Assembly: GCF_012912105.1 (NCBI RefSeq)
Contig: NZ_QMEA01000009.1
Location: forward strand, 1-64,000
Length of the DNA stretch: 64,000 nucleotides
Direction: 5' to 3'
DNA from: Brasilonema sp. UFV-L1
Lineage (GTDB): Bacteria > Cyanobacteriota > Cyanobacteriia > Cyanobacteriales > Nostocaceae
This document shows positions 17,947 through 28,123 of this stretch, one piece after another (the stretch's first letter is position 1; the number at the start of each line of letters is the position of its first letter). The notes beneath the pieces are model-generated. The model saw nothing but the letters and a program-made list of their open reading frames with translations, had not been told where the DNA came from and did not search any database. Position numbers and translations under genes: made by a program.

Positions 17947-18717
17947 ATGTCATCTTTCTGGCAGCAGGTAGGGATTCTTCGCTCATTATTAATGTACTAT
18001 GGTATTCCCTTTCGCATCCGTCAGTTATCACGCTTTTATTCACTGTTTGTTCAACCAGGCGATCTTTGTTTTGATATCGGTGCCCATGTTGGCAATCATC
18101 TTCTTGCCTTGTCTCGTCTTGGTGCCCACGTTGTCGGCATCGAGCCTCAACCTCAATGTATGCAACTCTTGAAACGCTGGTACGGTGATCATTCCCAGAT
18201 TACACTTATTGAACAGGCTGTTGGCGTAGCTCCTGGAACGCAAACCTTGTTGGTGAGCCGACGTACTCCAACTGTAACCACTCTCTCCCGTGATTGGATG
18301 CAAGCTGTTCAACAGGTTGACTCTTTTGCTCATGTGCGCTGGGATACAACTGTGTCTGTTTCGGTAACAACCCTTGATAGCCTCATCACTCAGTATGGTA
18401 AGCCAGCTTTTTGCAAGATTGACGTTGAGGGTCACGAACTCGAAGTTTTACGTGGTTTGTCGCAACCTATCCGTGCTCTTTCGTTTGAATACACTCCGAG
18501 TGCAATAAACATTGCTCTGGCTTGCATTGAACAATTGAACCATTTGGGACCTTATGAGTTCAACTGGAAACCGGCAAAGTTCGGTGAATCGTATCAATTG
18601 CAGTCAGCTAACTGGCTGAATTCTCACGAAATGATCACTCTACTCAAAAGCATACCTATTAATGCAAACTCTGGTGATGTCTATGCACGTTCTCTGCTGA
18701 CTCTCGATAGCCTATGA
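17947..18717 (+). CDS. FkbM-family methyltransferase
   Basis: The 256-residue protein has the FkbM pattern: motif I FDIGAHVGNHLL, the acidic strand-2 end VVGIEPQP and the conserved KIDVEGHELEVLRGL. FkbM enzymes O-methylate sugars or polyketides with SAM. It lies after the glycosyltransferase and the broken methyltransferase and could modify a glycosylated product. A 235-bp gap separates it from the broken gene. Confidence 0.88.
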   Translation: MSSFWQQVGILRSLLMYYGIPFRIRQLSRFYSLFVQPGDLCFDIGAHVGNHLLALSRLGAHVVGIEPQPQCMQLLKRWYGDHSQITLIEQAVGVAPGTQTLLVSRRTPTVTTLSRDWMQAVQQVDSFAHVRWDTTVSVSVTTLDSLITQYGKPAFCKIDVEGHELEVLRGLSQPIRALSFEYTPSAINIALACIEQLNHLGPYEFNWKPAKFGESYQLQSANWLNSHEMITLLKSIPINANSGDVYARSLLTLDSL

Positions 18718-18881
18718 AGCAATTTTTATTCCAACAGACTCATTCATCCCAGTTAAATTTTATCTCAATAAATAATTTTAAGGCTTGATTGAATGGTTGC
18801 TAAAATTCAGCAAGCATTTGAGCTGCTTTTGCGGGAATATTTTCTTTAAGAACCAGAATTCTTTTCTTTGCAAGAAGTCCA

Positions 18882-19757
18882 ATGAATAAAAATCAGAAAT
18901 TAGCCGAATGGCTGGAATTGCGCATTCCCTATGATGCCAAGGGACGTAACTCAATTGTGGAAGCAAGCTGCCAAGAATACCTGAAAAAGCGCAAAAGCCT
19001 TAAAATCGTTGATTTAGGAGCTGGTACGGGTGCTAACTGTCGCTACTACCTTAGCAAGATTTCTCAGGATCAGGAGTGGTTTTTAGTCGAACAAAATCAA
19101 GAACTTTTAGAAATCGCCCTCAATAGGTTAATCATGTGGGCGCAGGAAAATCGATATGATTCACAATTGCAAAACTCAACATTGGTCTTGAAAAATCAAG
19201 TCTATAAAATTACTATCCACAGAATTGTCGGCTCTATTTTGGATCTGGAGAATCTAATAGACTTAAATACTTTCGATTTAGCTGTCGCCAATGCAGTGTT
19301 CGATCTATTTAGCGAAAAGCAGTTTCAAACATTCCTGGAATGTTTAAAAAAGTACCAATTGCCGCTTCTAGCTACTATTAACTATACTGGCACAAATTTT
19401 CTTCCTCAAACTGAGGACGATTCTTACTTTATTAAATACTACAATCAGCATATGCAGCGCCAGCAAGACTTCGGCAGGGGGATGGGACCTGACTGCGGTT
19501 CCTATATGTGGGAAGCAATGAAGCATATTAACATGAAGGTATTACAAGGAGAAAGTCCGTGGGAAATTAGTAGCAACGATTCTGTCTTTCTTCAGTTAAT
19601 GTTAAGGTTTATGGAAGAATCAATTCCAGAAATTCTTGAGGAAATAACTTTACAGGATAAGCTAAACACTTGGTTGCTTAAAAAACAACAGATGATTGCT
19701 CAAAAAAAACTTAGTTGTAACGTTACGCATCAAGATTTTTGGGGTTACTGGGAGTAG
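18882..19757 (+). CDS. Class I SAM-dependent methyltransferase
   Basis: The 291-residue protein has motif I LKIVDLGAGTGANC at about residues 43-56, an acidic strand-2 end (WFLVEQNQELL) and FDLAVANAVFDLF as post-II. Family-specific substrate clues were not recognised. It is collinear with the FkbM gene and may belong to the same modification set. Confidence 0.8.
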   Translation: MNKNQKLAEWLELRIPYDAKGRNSIVEASCQEYLKKRKSLKIVDLGAGTGANCRYYLSKISQDQEWFLVEQNQELLEIALNRLIMWAQENRYDSQLQNSTLVLKNQVYKITIHRIVGSILDLENLIDLNTFDLAVANAVFDLFSEKQFQTFLECLKKYQLPLLATINYTGTNFLPQTEDDSYFIKYYNQHMQRQQDFGRGMGPDCGSYMWEAMKHINMKVLQGESPWEISSNDSVFLQLMLRFMEESIPEILEEITLQDKLNTWLLKKQQMIAQKKLSCNVTHQDFWGYWE

Positions 19758-19827
19758 CTATAATTTAAGTATCAAGAAAAATACTTAAGAACAAAATCTT
19801 ATATATAAAAAAGATATTTTGCGAAAA

Positions 19828-21141
19828 ATGTCTACAATCAAAAAAACAAAACAACAGCAGAAAATATTACAAAAACTCAAATGGCGTACAGGAATATTTT
19901 TTGCTATTGTATTGGTCATCATCTTGCTTTCCATCCCGCAAGCCATATCACAGGAACTAGTCGTCCTGAATATGATGTTGAATGCTACTGATGCTGCACT
20001 TTGGAAGCAAAGCATTATCAAAGACTTTGAAGCAAAAAATCCGGGCATTCGTATCAATCTTATCGAAGGTCCAGGTATGCCTAATTTACAGGAAGACCTG
20101 CTGACTTCAGCATATATCTTGGGAGATTCTCCTTATGACATGGTAATGATGGATGTCATTTGGACACCCAAGTTTGCTGCTGCTGGATGGTTGTTAGATT
20201 TGAGCGATCGCATAACAAAAGAAGAGTTAGCTGATTTTTTTCCGGCACATGTAGAAGCAGGACGTTACGAAGGTAAGCTCTACAGAATTCCCATGTATGC
20301 TAGTGCTGGAGTTCTCTACTACCGTAAAGACTTGCTCAAAGGCGCAGGTTTTCAACCACCAGAAACATTCGCAGATCTACTCAGAATTTCTAAGTCATTA
20401 CAAGAGCAAGGAAAAGTTAAGTGGGGTTACCTTTGGCAAGGTCGCCAGTCCGAAGGACTAGTTGCCATGTTTATGGAAGTTTTGCAAGGTTTCGGTGGAT
20501 TTTGGATTAATCCTGATAATTTAGAAGTAGGGCTAGATAAACCTGAGACATTAAAGGCGATCGCTTTTCTCAAAGATACAATTCAACAAGGAATTTCTCC
20601 GCCTGGAGTCACAACATATATTGAAGAAGATACAAGACGCATATTTCAAAGCGGTCAAGCAGCATTTTTACGGAGTTGGCCTTATGTTTGGCCTCTAGCT
20701 AATGCTGAAGATTCCCCTGTAAAAGATAAAATAGCCATGAAACCAATGGTTGCTACCCCAGGCAACAGTCCAGGAGCGTGTTTAGGTGGTTTTGGTTTAG
20801 GAATTAGCAAATCTTCAAAACATCCTCAAGAAGCTTGGAAGGCAATTCAATTCTTTACCAGTAAAGAAACACAGCGCCAATTTATTTTTAAATCGGGTTT
20901 TGTACCAAGCCAACGTTCACTGTTTACAGACCCACAAGTTGTCAGCAAATATCCTCATTATCCTGAGTTACTCAAGATAGCTGATAAAAGCATTTTACGT
21001 CCGTCCATTGGCCAATATGCTCAAGCATCAGATATTTTGCAACGTTATCTGAGTGCTGCACTGACAAATCGCATGACTCCTGAGCGCGCGATGCAAGCGG
21101 CTGCTAGTGAAACCAGGCTATTACTAAGGACTAAAAGCTAA
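19828..21141 (+). CDS. ABC transporter extracellular sugar-binding protein
   Basis: The protein is about 437 residues with an N-terminal hydrophobic segment (GIFFAIVLVIILL) followed by AISQ, consistent with a signal peptide or anchor. The mature part matches family 1 solute-binding proteins: FEAKNPGIRINLIEGP, PYDMVMMDVIWTPKFA, YRIPMYASAGVLYYRKDLL and GGFGLGISKSSKHPQEAWKAI. No permease or ATPase gene is adjacent, so it must use distant partners. The ATG at 19828 is chosen over a TTG at 19819. Confidence 0.88.
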   Translation: MSTIKKTKQQQKILQKLKWRTGIFFAIVLVIILLSIPQAISQELVVLNMMLNATDAALWKQSIIKDFEAKNPGIRINLIEGPGMPNLQEDLLTSAYILGDSPYDMVMMDVIWTPKFAAAGWLLDLSDRITKEELADFFPAHVEAGRYEGKLYRIPMYASAGVLYYRKDLLKGAGFQPPETFADLLRISKSLQEQGKVKWGYLWQGRQSEGLVAMFMEVLQGFGGFWINPDNLEVGLDKPETLKAIAFLKDTIQQGISPPGVTTYIEEDTRRIFQSGQAAFLRSWPYVWPLANAEDSPVKDKIAMKPMVATPGNSPGACLGGFGLGISKSSKHPQEAWKAIQFFTSKETQRQFIFKSGFVPSQRSLFTDPQVVSKYPHYPELLKIADKSILRPSIGQYAQASDILQRYLSAALTNRMTPERAMQAAASETRLLLRTKS

Positions 21142-21253
21142 TAATGTAGAGAATTTGTAAGTCTCTACAATGACTATTGAATTGCTTAAGTATAGTCTTC
21201 AACTTGGGGCGATCGCTGCATTAGCAGAGCGGCAGGATTATATTTTTCTGGAC

Positions 21254-21377
21254 TAGACCTCTTGCAAAAGTCAAAAATCGTGAATGTCATTCTGAGCGAA
21301 ACGCAGTGTAGCGAGGAATCTCAGAGATGTTTCGCTCCGCTCAACATGACAATTCAAGCATTTTTGCAAGAGGTCTA
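21254..21377. mobile_element. 124-bp MITE-like element
   Basis: Perfect 16-bp terminal inverted repeats (TAGACCTCTTGCAAAA at 21254-21269 and its complement at 21362-21377) both end in TA, which could be a TA target duplication of Tc1/IS630 type. The inside is a second palindrome (TGTCATTCTGAGCG to AACATGACA). It has no coding capacity. Confidence 0.8.
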
Positions 21378-21466
21378 CTGTATCGCGACTCGTTAAATAA
21401 CTTAAACCTAAAAGTCGTTTGACTGAATTGAAGATGCTTTTTTATTGGGAGGTGTGAACAGTCACC

Positions 21467-22897
21467 ATGCAAGGTTTGAGTGAATTTATCAACAAGACGA
21501 TGCAAGAGTGGAAAGTACCAGGGCTGGCTATCGCCATCGTTAAAGATAGCCAAATCATTTTTTCTGAAGGCAATGGATTGCGAGATGTAGAACAAAATTT
21601 AATTGTTACACCACAAACTCTCTTTGCAATTGGTTCTTGTACAAAACCCTTTACCACAATGGCGATGAGTATCCTGGTAGAAAGAGGTCTCTTAGACTGG
21701 GATAAACCTGTCAGAAATTATTTACCTACTTTTAAACTTTATGACTCTTATGCAACTGAACATATCACACCCCGTGACCTCGTGACTCATCGGTCTGGCT
21801 TACCCCGTCATGATGCTATGTGGTCTCAAAGTCCCTTCACCCGTCAAGAAATAATCGACCGCTTACAATATCTCGAACCCACTCACGAATTGCGTACTGT
21901 TTTTCAATATCAAAATTTGATGTACATGAGCGCTGGCTATTTGGTTGGTGAAATTGCACAGAGTAGCTGGGAAGAATTTGTGCAACAGGAAATTTTTAAT
22001 CCTTTAGAAATGAGAGATAGTAATTTCTCTGTAGAGAAATCCCAAAAAGCTGCTGATTTTGCACTTCCTTATGCAGAAAAAGACGACAAAGTTGAGAAAA
22101 TCCCCTTTTGTAATGTCGATGTTAGTGGTCCAGCAGGTTCGATAAATTCCAATGTTGTTGATATGGCTAACTGGCTTTTACTCCATCTTAATCAGGGTAA
22201 GTATGGCGATAAACAAATTATTTCACCAAGTCATCTGCAACAGATGCACTCTCCACAAATCGTGATGACTCAAACACTGGAATATCATGAACTTTTTTAT
22301 TATTTTTATGGTTTGGGATGGGCGATGACCTCTTACCGAGGTCATAATTTAATTCAGCATGGCGGTAATATTAATGGATTTTCTGCGCGGACAACTTTGC
22401 TGCCTCAAGACAATATTGGTATAGTAGTTCTGACTAATATGGATGACAATCCAGTCATACATATTGTGACTTATTATGTATGTGACCGTTTGCTCGGTCT
22501 AGACGAAGCTCCTTGGAATGAACGAATGAATAAAAAATATGCTCAAGCTAAAGAAGCTACTGCAAAAGCCAAAGAGCAAATAGTCTCAACCCGTAAAACT
22601 CCAACTCAGCCTTCTCATCTTCTAGAAGATTACACAGGTGATTTTGAGCATCCAGCATACGGAATCTTATCAGTTGAAATTGATGATAATCGTTTAATAG
22701 CAACTCATAATTCAAATATTTATAAATTAGAACACTACCACTATGATATTTTTGTTGAATATGAGTTGTTTGATCAACCAAAACTTATATCTTTCTTAAC
22801 TGATACCAAAGGCAATATTAGTAGCCTGACCGTTCCCCTAGAACCGACTGTGAAGGAGATTTTATTTACCCGCATACCTGAAAGCAACTCTCGTTAA
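21467..22897 (+). CDS. Serine beta-lactamase-like hydrolase
   Basis: The 476-residue protein is of the class C beta-lactamase/penicillin-binding family. The nucleophile motif is S57-C-T-K60, the Tyr motif is in FQYQNLMYMSAGY and the third motif is HGGNINGF. The last 100 residues form a beta-rich C-terminal domain (LEDYTGDFEHPAYG) often found on esterases and peptidases of this family. No signal peptide is evident, so it may be cytoplasmic. Confidence 0.88.
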   Translation: MQGLSEFINKTMQEWKVPGLAIAIVKDSQIIFSEGNGLRDVEQNLIVTPQTLFAIGSCTKPFTTMAMSILVERGLLDWDKPVRNYLPTFKLYDSYATEHITPRDLVTHRSGLPRHDAMWSQSPFTRQEIIDRLQYLEPTHELRTVFQYQNLMYMSAGYLVGEIAQSSWEEFVQQEIFNPLEMRDSNFSVEKSQKAADFALPYAEKDDKVEKIPFCNVDVSGPAGSINSNVVDMANWLLLHLNQGKYGDKQIISPSHLQQMHSPQIVMTQTLEYHELFYYFYGLGWAMTSYRGHNLIQHGGNINGFSARTTLLPQDNIGIVVLTNMDDNPVIHIVTYYVCDRLLGLDEAPWNERMNKKYAQAKEATAKAKEQIVSTRKTPTQPSHLLEDYTGDFEHPAYGILSVEIDDNRLIATHNSNIYKLEHYHYDIFVEYELFDQPKLISFLTDTKGNISSLTVPLEPTVKEILFTRIPESNSR

Positions 22898-23051
22898 TCC
22901 AGGTAGCAGCGTAGAGACATACCCTGATACGTCGTCACCAAGGCAACTATCTGTTAGCTACTATCAAATACTACATGCTGAGTTTCCAATCCAGGAGCGA
23001 TCGCCCCAAAGAGCGAATCGCACCCTTAGCAATCTTCTCAACTAACAATAC

Positions 23052-23954
23052 CTATTCCGAAGGCTTGTTCCTTGCTCGTTCTGCACGCGCCTGGGCTGAT
23101 GCCATCACTTCATCCATATTTTCTAGCATCTCACCAGCAAAATTTTCCAAAATTCTCGTGGAAAGAGCAACTCGACCTTTACCTTCATCTATGTCTATTA
23201 TGACAGCTTTTATCGGCTGACCGATTTGAAACACCTTTTCGAGATTTTCGATAAATTTCTGGCTCACTTGCTTAATATGAAGCAAAGCGCCTGTGCCATC
23301 TAAATCCACAAATACGCCGAAGGGTTTAATGGCACTTACTTTCCCTTCTACTAGCTGACCAACTTCCAATATACTGAAAGTAGCAGAACGAGTTGCTATG
23401 CGTTGCGAAAGAATAAGTTTATTGTTACTGCGGTTAACTTCTAAAAAGCCAGCAGTCAGTGATTGACCTTTAAGTGCTTCTAAATTATCTCGCTCAACCA
23501 AGTGCGATCGCGGGATAAATCCCCGTAAACCCTGCACATTTACGGTGACACCGCCCTTATTCATATTGATCACACGCACTTGTGTTGTTTGAGAATTTTC
23601 TTGCATTTGCGCCAGTCGTTCCCAAATGTGATTGATTTCTAACTGCCGTCGCGAAAGGGTAATTTGACCTTCGGCATCTTGATCTCTGATGATGATGAAC
23701 TCTAAACTCTCATTTAGTGGCAGCACCTCCGACAAATCAGTGACTGCTCTCAAAGAAGCTTCATCGCGGGGGACAAATGCTGACGACTTGCCACCAATAT
23801 CGACATATGCCCCATCTGGATCAAGTTGGAATACTCTTCCGTTTACCACCTGTCCTTTTTGAAACTGGTAATCGTGTTTTTCCAGTGCTTTGGCAAAGTC
23901 GTCCATTGTAAATGGCGAATCGGCTTTTTGAGAAAACTTTGCTTCGGAATCCAT
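23052..23954 (-). CDS. rpsA: S1-domain ribosomal protein S1 homologue
   Basis: The 300-residue protein has three S1 RNA-binding domains: about residues 33-100 (KGQVVNGRVFQLDPDGAYVDIGGK), 118-185 (MNKGGVTVNVQGLRGFIPRSHL) and 200-270 (GQLVEGKVSAIKPFGVFVDLDG). Short three-domain S1 proteins are normal in cyanobacteria, which often carry two S1 paralogues. This one lacks a clear acidic tail. It likely assists translation initiation or RNA stability. Confidence 0.88.
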   Translation of the reverse strand: MDSEAKFSQKADSPFTMDDFAKALEKHDYQFQKGQVVNGRVFQLDPDGAYVDIGGKSSAFVPRDEASLRAVTDLSEVLPLNESLEFIIIRDQDAEGQITLSRRQLEINHIWERLAQMQENSQTTQVRVINMNKGGVTVNVQGLRGFIPRSHLVERDNLEALKGQSLTAGFLEVNRSNNKLILSQRIATRSATFSILEVGQLVEGKVSAIKPFGVFVDLDGTGALLHIKQVSQKFIENLEKVFQIGQPIKAVIIDIDEGKGRVALSTRILENFAGEMLENMDEVMASAQARAERARNKPSE

Positions 23955-24102
23955 GACTCTTAAAGATAAATTGTTATTCTAGCTGATGCCACTGGAGTTT
24001 TATTCAACACCAAACAACACTATTCGAGTGACTATGATTGCTTATAAAGACTGTCCTTAGGAACGTGGAGCAAATAACATGCAATTTTTCTTGTTGCGAT
24101 GT

Positions 24103-24160
24103 AACCTCACCCCTATTGGTGTGAGTTCCCATAAGGGTGCTGCACTTGGTGGGTGAGGTT
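24103..24160. other. Inverted repeat, possible transcript hairpin
   Basis: A 10-bp perfect inverted repeat (AACCTCACCC at 24103-24112 with GGGTGAGGTT at 24151-24160) encloses a 38-base loop. TTGTTT follows on the plus strand, but both flanking genes are on the minus strand. It lies in the leader of the S1 gene and might be an RNA element there. Confidence 0.4.
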
Positions 24161-24265
24161 TTGTTTGTCTTTGATCAAATCCATGTTCCTTAGTCATTTG
24201 CCATTATGAAAGACTAATGACTAGGAACGAGCTTAAAGCAATCAAAAATTTAATCAATTGAATAG

Positions 24266-25003
24266 CTAGAGTTGTTTAAACAGTTGTTTTACCTGCTCCC
24301 AAGCATCGGCTGCGGCTATAGAATTATAACTGGCACGTTGGTCGCAGAAAAATCCGTGGTCAGCTCCATCGTAGCGAAACACACGATGAGGAATGTTGTA
24401 TTTTTCTAACTCTGCCTCAATTTGGTCTACCTGTTCCACTGGAATGCTAGCGTCTTCCATACCAAAAAAGGTGTAGATGATGCCTTTAATGTCTGGGGTA
24501 CGTGTAATGGTGGAATTTCCACCTCCAAATGTCCGAGTAGGGATACCAGCACCGTAAAATGAAGCAGTGGCTTTGATATCTGGTAAAGTAGCGGCAAGAT
24601 AGGCGACATGACCACCAAAACAAAAGCCGATGGAACCGAAACCATCTTGCTTTACATTTGGTAAAGTTTTCAGATAGTCAATGGCTTTTTGAATGTCGCT
24701 CAATAGTTCTGACGCTTTTGTTTGGTATGCGTATTGTCTACCCACTTCTATATCTTCTGCAGTGTAGCCAGTTTCAAATCCAGGGGCAACTCTTTGGAAG
24801 AGCGCGAGTGCAATTGTCACATAACCTTCCTTGGCGATACGTTCTGTGATGTTCCGAATGTGGGAGTTGACTCCAAAAATCTCTTGCAAAACCACAACTC
24901 CTGGGTAAGCACCTTCTTCAGAAGGCTTTGCTAGATATGCGTCGATTTGCAAATCATCTTGCGAAAGATTAACTCTTATGCTGTCTATTGCTCGCTCTGC
25001 CAT
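24266..25003 (-). CDS. Dienelactone hydrolase-family protein
   Basis: The 245-residue alpha/beta hydrolase has nucleophile elbow GFCFGGH with Cys, as in dienelactone hydrolases, and the late catalytic region DGADHGFFCD with Asp and His. The start of the domain (YPGVVVLQEIFGVN) is typical. The natural substrate in cyanobacteria is unknown. It stands alone. Confidence 0.9.
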   Translation of the reverse strand: MAERAIDSIRVNLSQDDLQIDAYLAKPSEEGAYPGVVVLQEIFGVNSHIRNITERIAKEGYVTIALALFQRVAPGFETGYTAEDIEVGRQYAYQTKASELLSDIQKAIDYLKTLPNVKQDGFGSIGFCFGGHVAYLAATLPDIKATASFYGAGIPTRTFGGGNSTITRTPDIKGIIYTFFGMEDASIPVEQVDQIEAELEKYNIPHRVFRYDGADHGFFCDQRASYNSIAAADAWEQVKQLFKQL

Positions 25004-25206
25004 AATAGTTTTTACCAGTGCTGTGTGACGACTATAAAGATATAGCTGTGCTCATCGCTTAAGGCAATGTTCAATCAAATTATTAACTATAAGTAACAAC
25101 CACACCAGAATTTTCCAATAGAGAAATTCAATATATAAGTAAAATATTTGACGGTTAGTAGTCACAGCTGGTTACATGCAGCCACTATCACGCAGGAGAT
25201 TTGGTG

Positions 25207-26193
25207 ATGATTCAATTTCGTATTCAGCCAGACAGTGAAATCCCGGCATCAACCCAGCTGTTTAATCAAATCCAGTTTGCGATCGCCTCTGGGCAATATC
25301 CCCCCGCTTACAAACTGCCGAGTACGCGGGCGTTGGCAATGCAAACGGGGTTACACCGCAACACGATCAGCAAGGTTTACCGCCAGTTGGAAGAAGAGGG
25401 ATTTGTAGAAAGTCTTGCTGGATCAGGAATTTATGTTCGCGCTCAAGGACATGAGGGCGGTAGTAAACTGCAATCGCCAATTCTCAAACAATATCCTCAA
25501 GCGTACAAAGTTGTCCAGCAAGCAGTTGACGAACTGCTCTCTCAAGGTTGCTCGCTTAATCAAGCGCGTGAGATATTTTTAGCTGAAATTGATTGGCGTT
25601 TGCGTTGTAGTGCGAGAGTGCTGGTGACAGCACCAAAGCAAGACATTGGTGCTGGGGAATTGATGGTGCATGAATTGGAAGAAGCCCTTAAAATCCCAGT
25701 GCAGTTAGTCGCTATGGAACAATTAGCTGCTGTGCTAGATCAAACTTCCTCAGCGACAGTGGTGACACATCGGTATTTTATCGGGGAAGTGGAGGCTCTA
25801 GCAGCGCCGAAAGCTGTGCGCGTCATTCCTCTTGACATACAAGACTATGCCAAAGAGTACAACCAGTTTAAAAATCTACCAAAAGACAGTTGTCTTGCGA
25901 TCGTCAGCCTCAGCCCTGGCTGGCTGAGAGCCGCAGAAGTTATCATCCACGGTTTACGGGGTGATGAAATACTGGTGATGACTTCGCAACCAAAAGATAG
26001 CCACAAACTTCAGGCGATGGTGAGGCGGGCACAGGTAATTTTTTGCACCGATAAACCGAGTTTGACTGCGGTGCAAGAAGCTATGCAAGTTGTTCATGAA
26101 GATATTATTCGTCCACCCAAGCTGATATGTGGTGAAAATTTTATCGGTAGTAACTCGATTAACTTGCTCAAACGGGAGCTAGGGTTGGGATGA
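25207..26193 (+). CDS. GntR-family transcriptional regulator
   Basis: The protein is about 328 residues. The N-terminal winged helix is clear (LPSTRALAMQTGLHRNTISKVYRQLEEEGFVE). The remaining 250 residues are not the MocR aminotransferase type and may be a ligand or dimer domain. I chose the ATG at 25207 because AGGAG lies eight bases upstream (25194-25198). It is divergent from the dienelactone hydrolase gene, which it could regulate. Confidence 0.85.
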   Translation: MIQFRIQPDSEIPASTQLFNQIQFAIASGQYPPAYKLPSTRALAMQTGLHRNTISKVYRQLEEEGFVESLAGSGIYVRAQGHEGGSKLQSPILKQYPQAYKVVQQAVDELLSQGCSLNQAREIFLAEIDWRLRCSARVLVTAPKQDIGAGELMVHELEEALKIPVQLVAMEQLAAVLDQTSSATVVTHRYFIGEVEALAAPKAVRVIPLDIQDYAKEYNQFKNLPKDSCLAIVSLSPGWLRAAEVIIHGLRGDEILVMTSQPKDSHKLQAMVRRAQVIFCTDKPSLTAVQEAMQVVHEDIIRPPKLICGENFIGSNSINLLKRELGLG

Positions 26194-26767
26194 AGAAGGC
26201 AGCTATACTGGAGGCAGCGGCAGTCGAAGGGTTTCAAACAAGGACGCCTTATTTTTTCGTGCCTACTCTCCGTTCAAAACCAATCTTTTTCTTTTCCTGA
26301 TATCTTGCAGCATTCTCAACAAGACCCAAACAAGCGGGTTTCTGAACCAGAAATTAAGGTTTATAAAAGCAAGCATTGTCAAGAAACCCGGTTTTTCACT
26401 TCATGCAAGATCTGAGTTTCTCCATACCTTAACCTGAACCAAGGGATTGTGTTGCAAAAACTAGTGCTGCTTTGAAAAAAAGTCTTTTGGGTTGAGTGTC
26501 GGTAGTACTTGTATGCATAAAAATAAGACTTAACCCAGATAAATATTTAGCAGCTAAGAACTACAGATAAAGTAGTTGACAAGCAACGGTGACAGAATAC
26601 ACCACAGAATGACAATTCTTCATACTCTGATTCAGCAACACTAAATTCAGGAATACTGTGTGTGGCTTGTGTTTTTATTTAAGTGTATTTTTACAAATTA
26701 ACTCCTGAACTTATTGCTCCATAGTTGAATAATTTTATGAATCGTATCTCAGTAATGGTGTACGCTT
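26194..26767. other. Intergenic region with an imperfect hairpin
   Basis: This gap of about 570 bases has no gene. It contains the hairpin at 26335-26390; the rest is AT-rich leader of the next gene. Confidence 0.5.
26335..26390. repeat. CGGGTTTCT hairpin
   Basis: CGGGTTTCT at 26335-26343 pairs perfectly with AGAAACCCG at 26382-26390. The same AGAAACCCGG core builds the hairpin at 29944-30011 and occurs inside the element at 52956-53050. Confidence 0.6.
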
Positions 26768-28093
26768 ATGAACTCAGAATCAGAATTTTCATGGATAATT
26801 GCCAAAGATTTTGTTGATCAGGCTGTATTGTACAATACAGGTAAGCATCTGAGCGATATTGAAATAATGGTTATTCAAGGCGCTTGGGAGGGAAAAACTT
26901 ATGATGACATAGCAAGAATTTATGGCTATAGCGTTGAGTATTTAAATAAAGATGTTGGGAATAAATTATGGCACAAACTTTCAGAATACTTAGGAGAAAG
27001 AGTTACCAAGAAAAATTTTAAGGAAGCATTAAGAAGAGCATGGAATCAACAAATATATACATCATTTAACACCACAAAAATACCCTTTCCTGAAGGGTCA
27101 GTGGCAAAAAACTCTCCTTTTTATGTCAAGCGTTCTGACATTGAATCTCTATGCAATGAAACAGTTATGAAACCTGGTGCTTTAATTAGAATTAAAGCAC
27201 CAGAGCTAATGGGTAAAACCTCTTTAATGAACAGGATTTTAAACTATGCTGCTAAACATAATTATCAAATAGTGTATTTGGATTTAAAAAGTGTAGACAA
27301 AGAAATTTTAACTCATTTAGAGAAATTCCTTCGCTGGCTTTGCTGCATGGTTGGTCGGCAGTTAAATTTAGAAAACAGGTTAAATGATTATTGGGATATA
27401 GAAATTTTAGGCAGCAATGATAACTGTACAGTCTATTTCGAGGAATATTTATTGACAGAAATAAACAGTCCAGTTGTTTTAGGATTGGATGAAGTGGATA
27501 GGATTTTTCCCTATACTGAAGTGGTTGAAGATTTTTTCGGAATGCTGCGAAGCTGGCATGAGAAGGGGAAAATTTTTAAGATTTGGGAACAACTGCGGTT
27601 AGTCATAGCACATTCCACCGAAATTTATATTCCCTTGGACATGAATCAATCTCCATTTAATGCAGGAATACCAGTGGAATTGGGAGAGTTTGATGCCAAA
27701 CACATAAAAGATTTATCTTGTCTTCATGGCTTGAATTGGAATGATACCCAAGTAGACGAATTAATGAAAATGGTTGGAGGACATCCTTATCTGGTGCGGT
27801 TGGCAATGTATTACGTTAGTTCTCTTAAAGTGATGCTAAAGCAGCTTTTGCAAGAGGCTTCCACAGAAGCAGGAATTTACAGCAACCATTTGCGACGATA
27901 TTTGAAGATACTGCAACAAGTTCCAGATTTAGCTCAGGCGTTAAAACAGGTTGTCACTTCACCTGAACCAGTGGAATTAGATCCCATGCAAATTTATAAA
28001 TTGCATAGTATGGGATTGGTACAAAGGCATGATAATCATGTTACGCCTCGGTGTCATTTATATCGGGAGTATTTTCAGCGAGTTTTGATCTAA
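26768..28093 (+). CDS. HTH-AAA ATPase (AAA-like domain protein)
   Basis: The 441-residue protein has an N-terminal helix-turn-helix of the type found on cyanobacterial STAND/AAA proteins (LSDIEIMVIQGAWEGKTYDDIARIYGYS). The AAA-like domain follows: APELMGKTSL as a variant P-loop near residue 150, and VVLGLDEVDRIFP as Walker B. GGHPYLVRLA and the end MGLVQRHDNHV form the winged C-terminal part. It has no sensor repeats, unlike many relatives. Role is unknown; such ATPases are suspected in signalling or defence. Confidence 0.8.
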   Translation: MNSESEFSWIIAKDFVDQAVLYNTGKHLSDIEIMVIQGAWEGKTYDDIARIYGYSVEYLNKDVGNKLWHKLSEYLGERVTKKNFKEALRRAWNQQIYTSFNTTKIPFPEGSVAKNSPFYVKRSDIESLCNETVMKPGALIRIKAPELMGKTSLMNRILNYAAKHNYQIVYLDLKSVDKEILTHLEKFLRWLCCMVGRQLNLENRLNDYWDIEILGSNDNCTVYFEEYLLTEINSPVVLGLDEVDRIFPYTEVVEDFFGMLRSWHEKGKIFKIWEQLRLVIAHSTEIYIPLDMNQSPFNAGIPVELGEFDAKHIKDLSCLHGLNWNDTQVDELMKMVGGHPYLVRLAMYYVSSLKVMLKQLLQEASTEAGIYSNHLRRYLKILQQVPDLAQALKQVVTSPEPVELDPMQIYKLHSMGLVQRHDNHVTPRCHLYREYFQRVLI

Positions 28094-28123
28094 AATTCAT
28101 CCAACTAAACGTTTGAATATGAG

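Noticed and set aside
24103-24160. Intrinsic terminator on the plus strand
   Set aside because: No plus-strand gene ends nearby, and on the minus strand no T-run follows.
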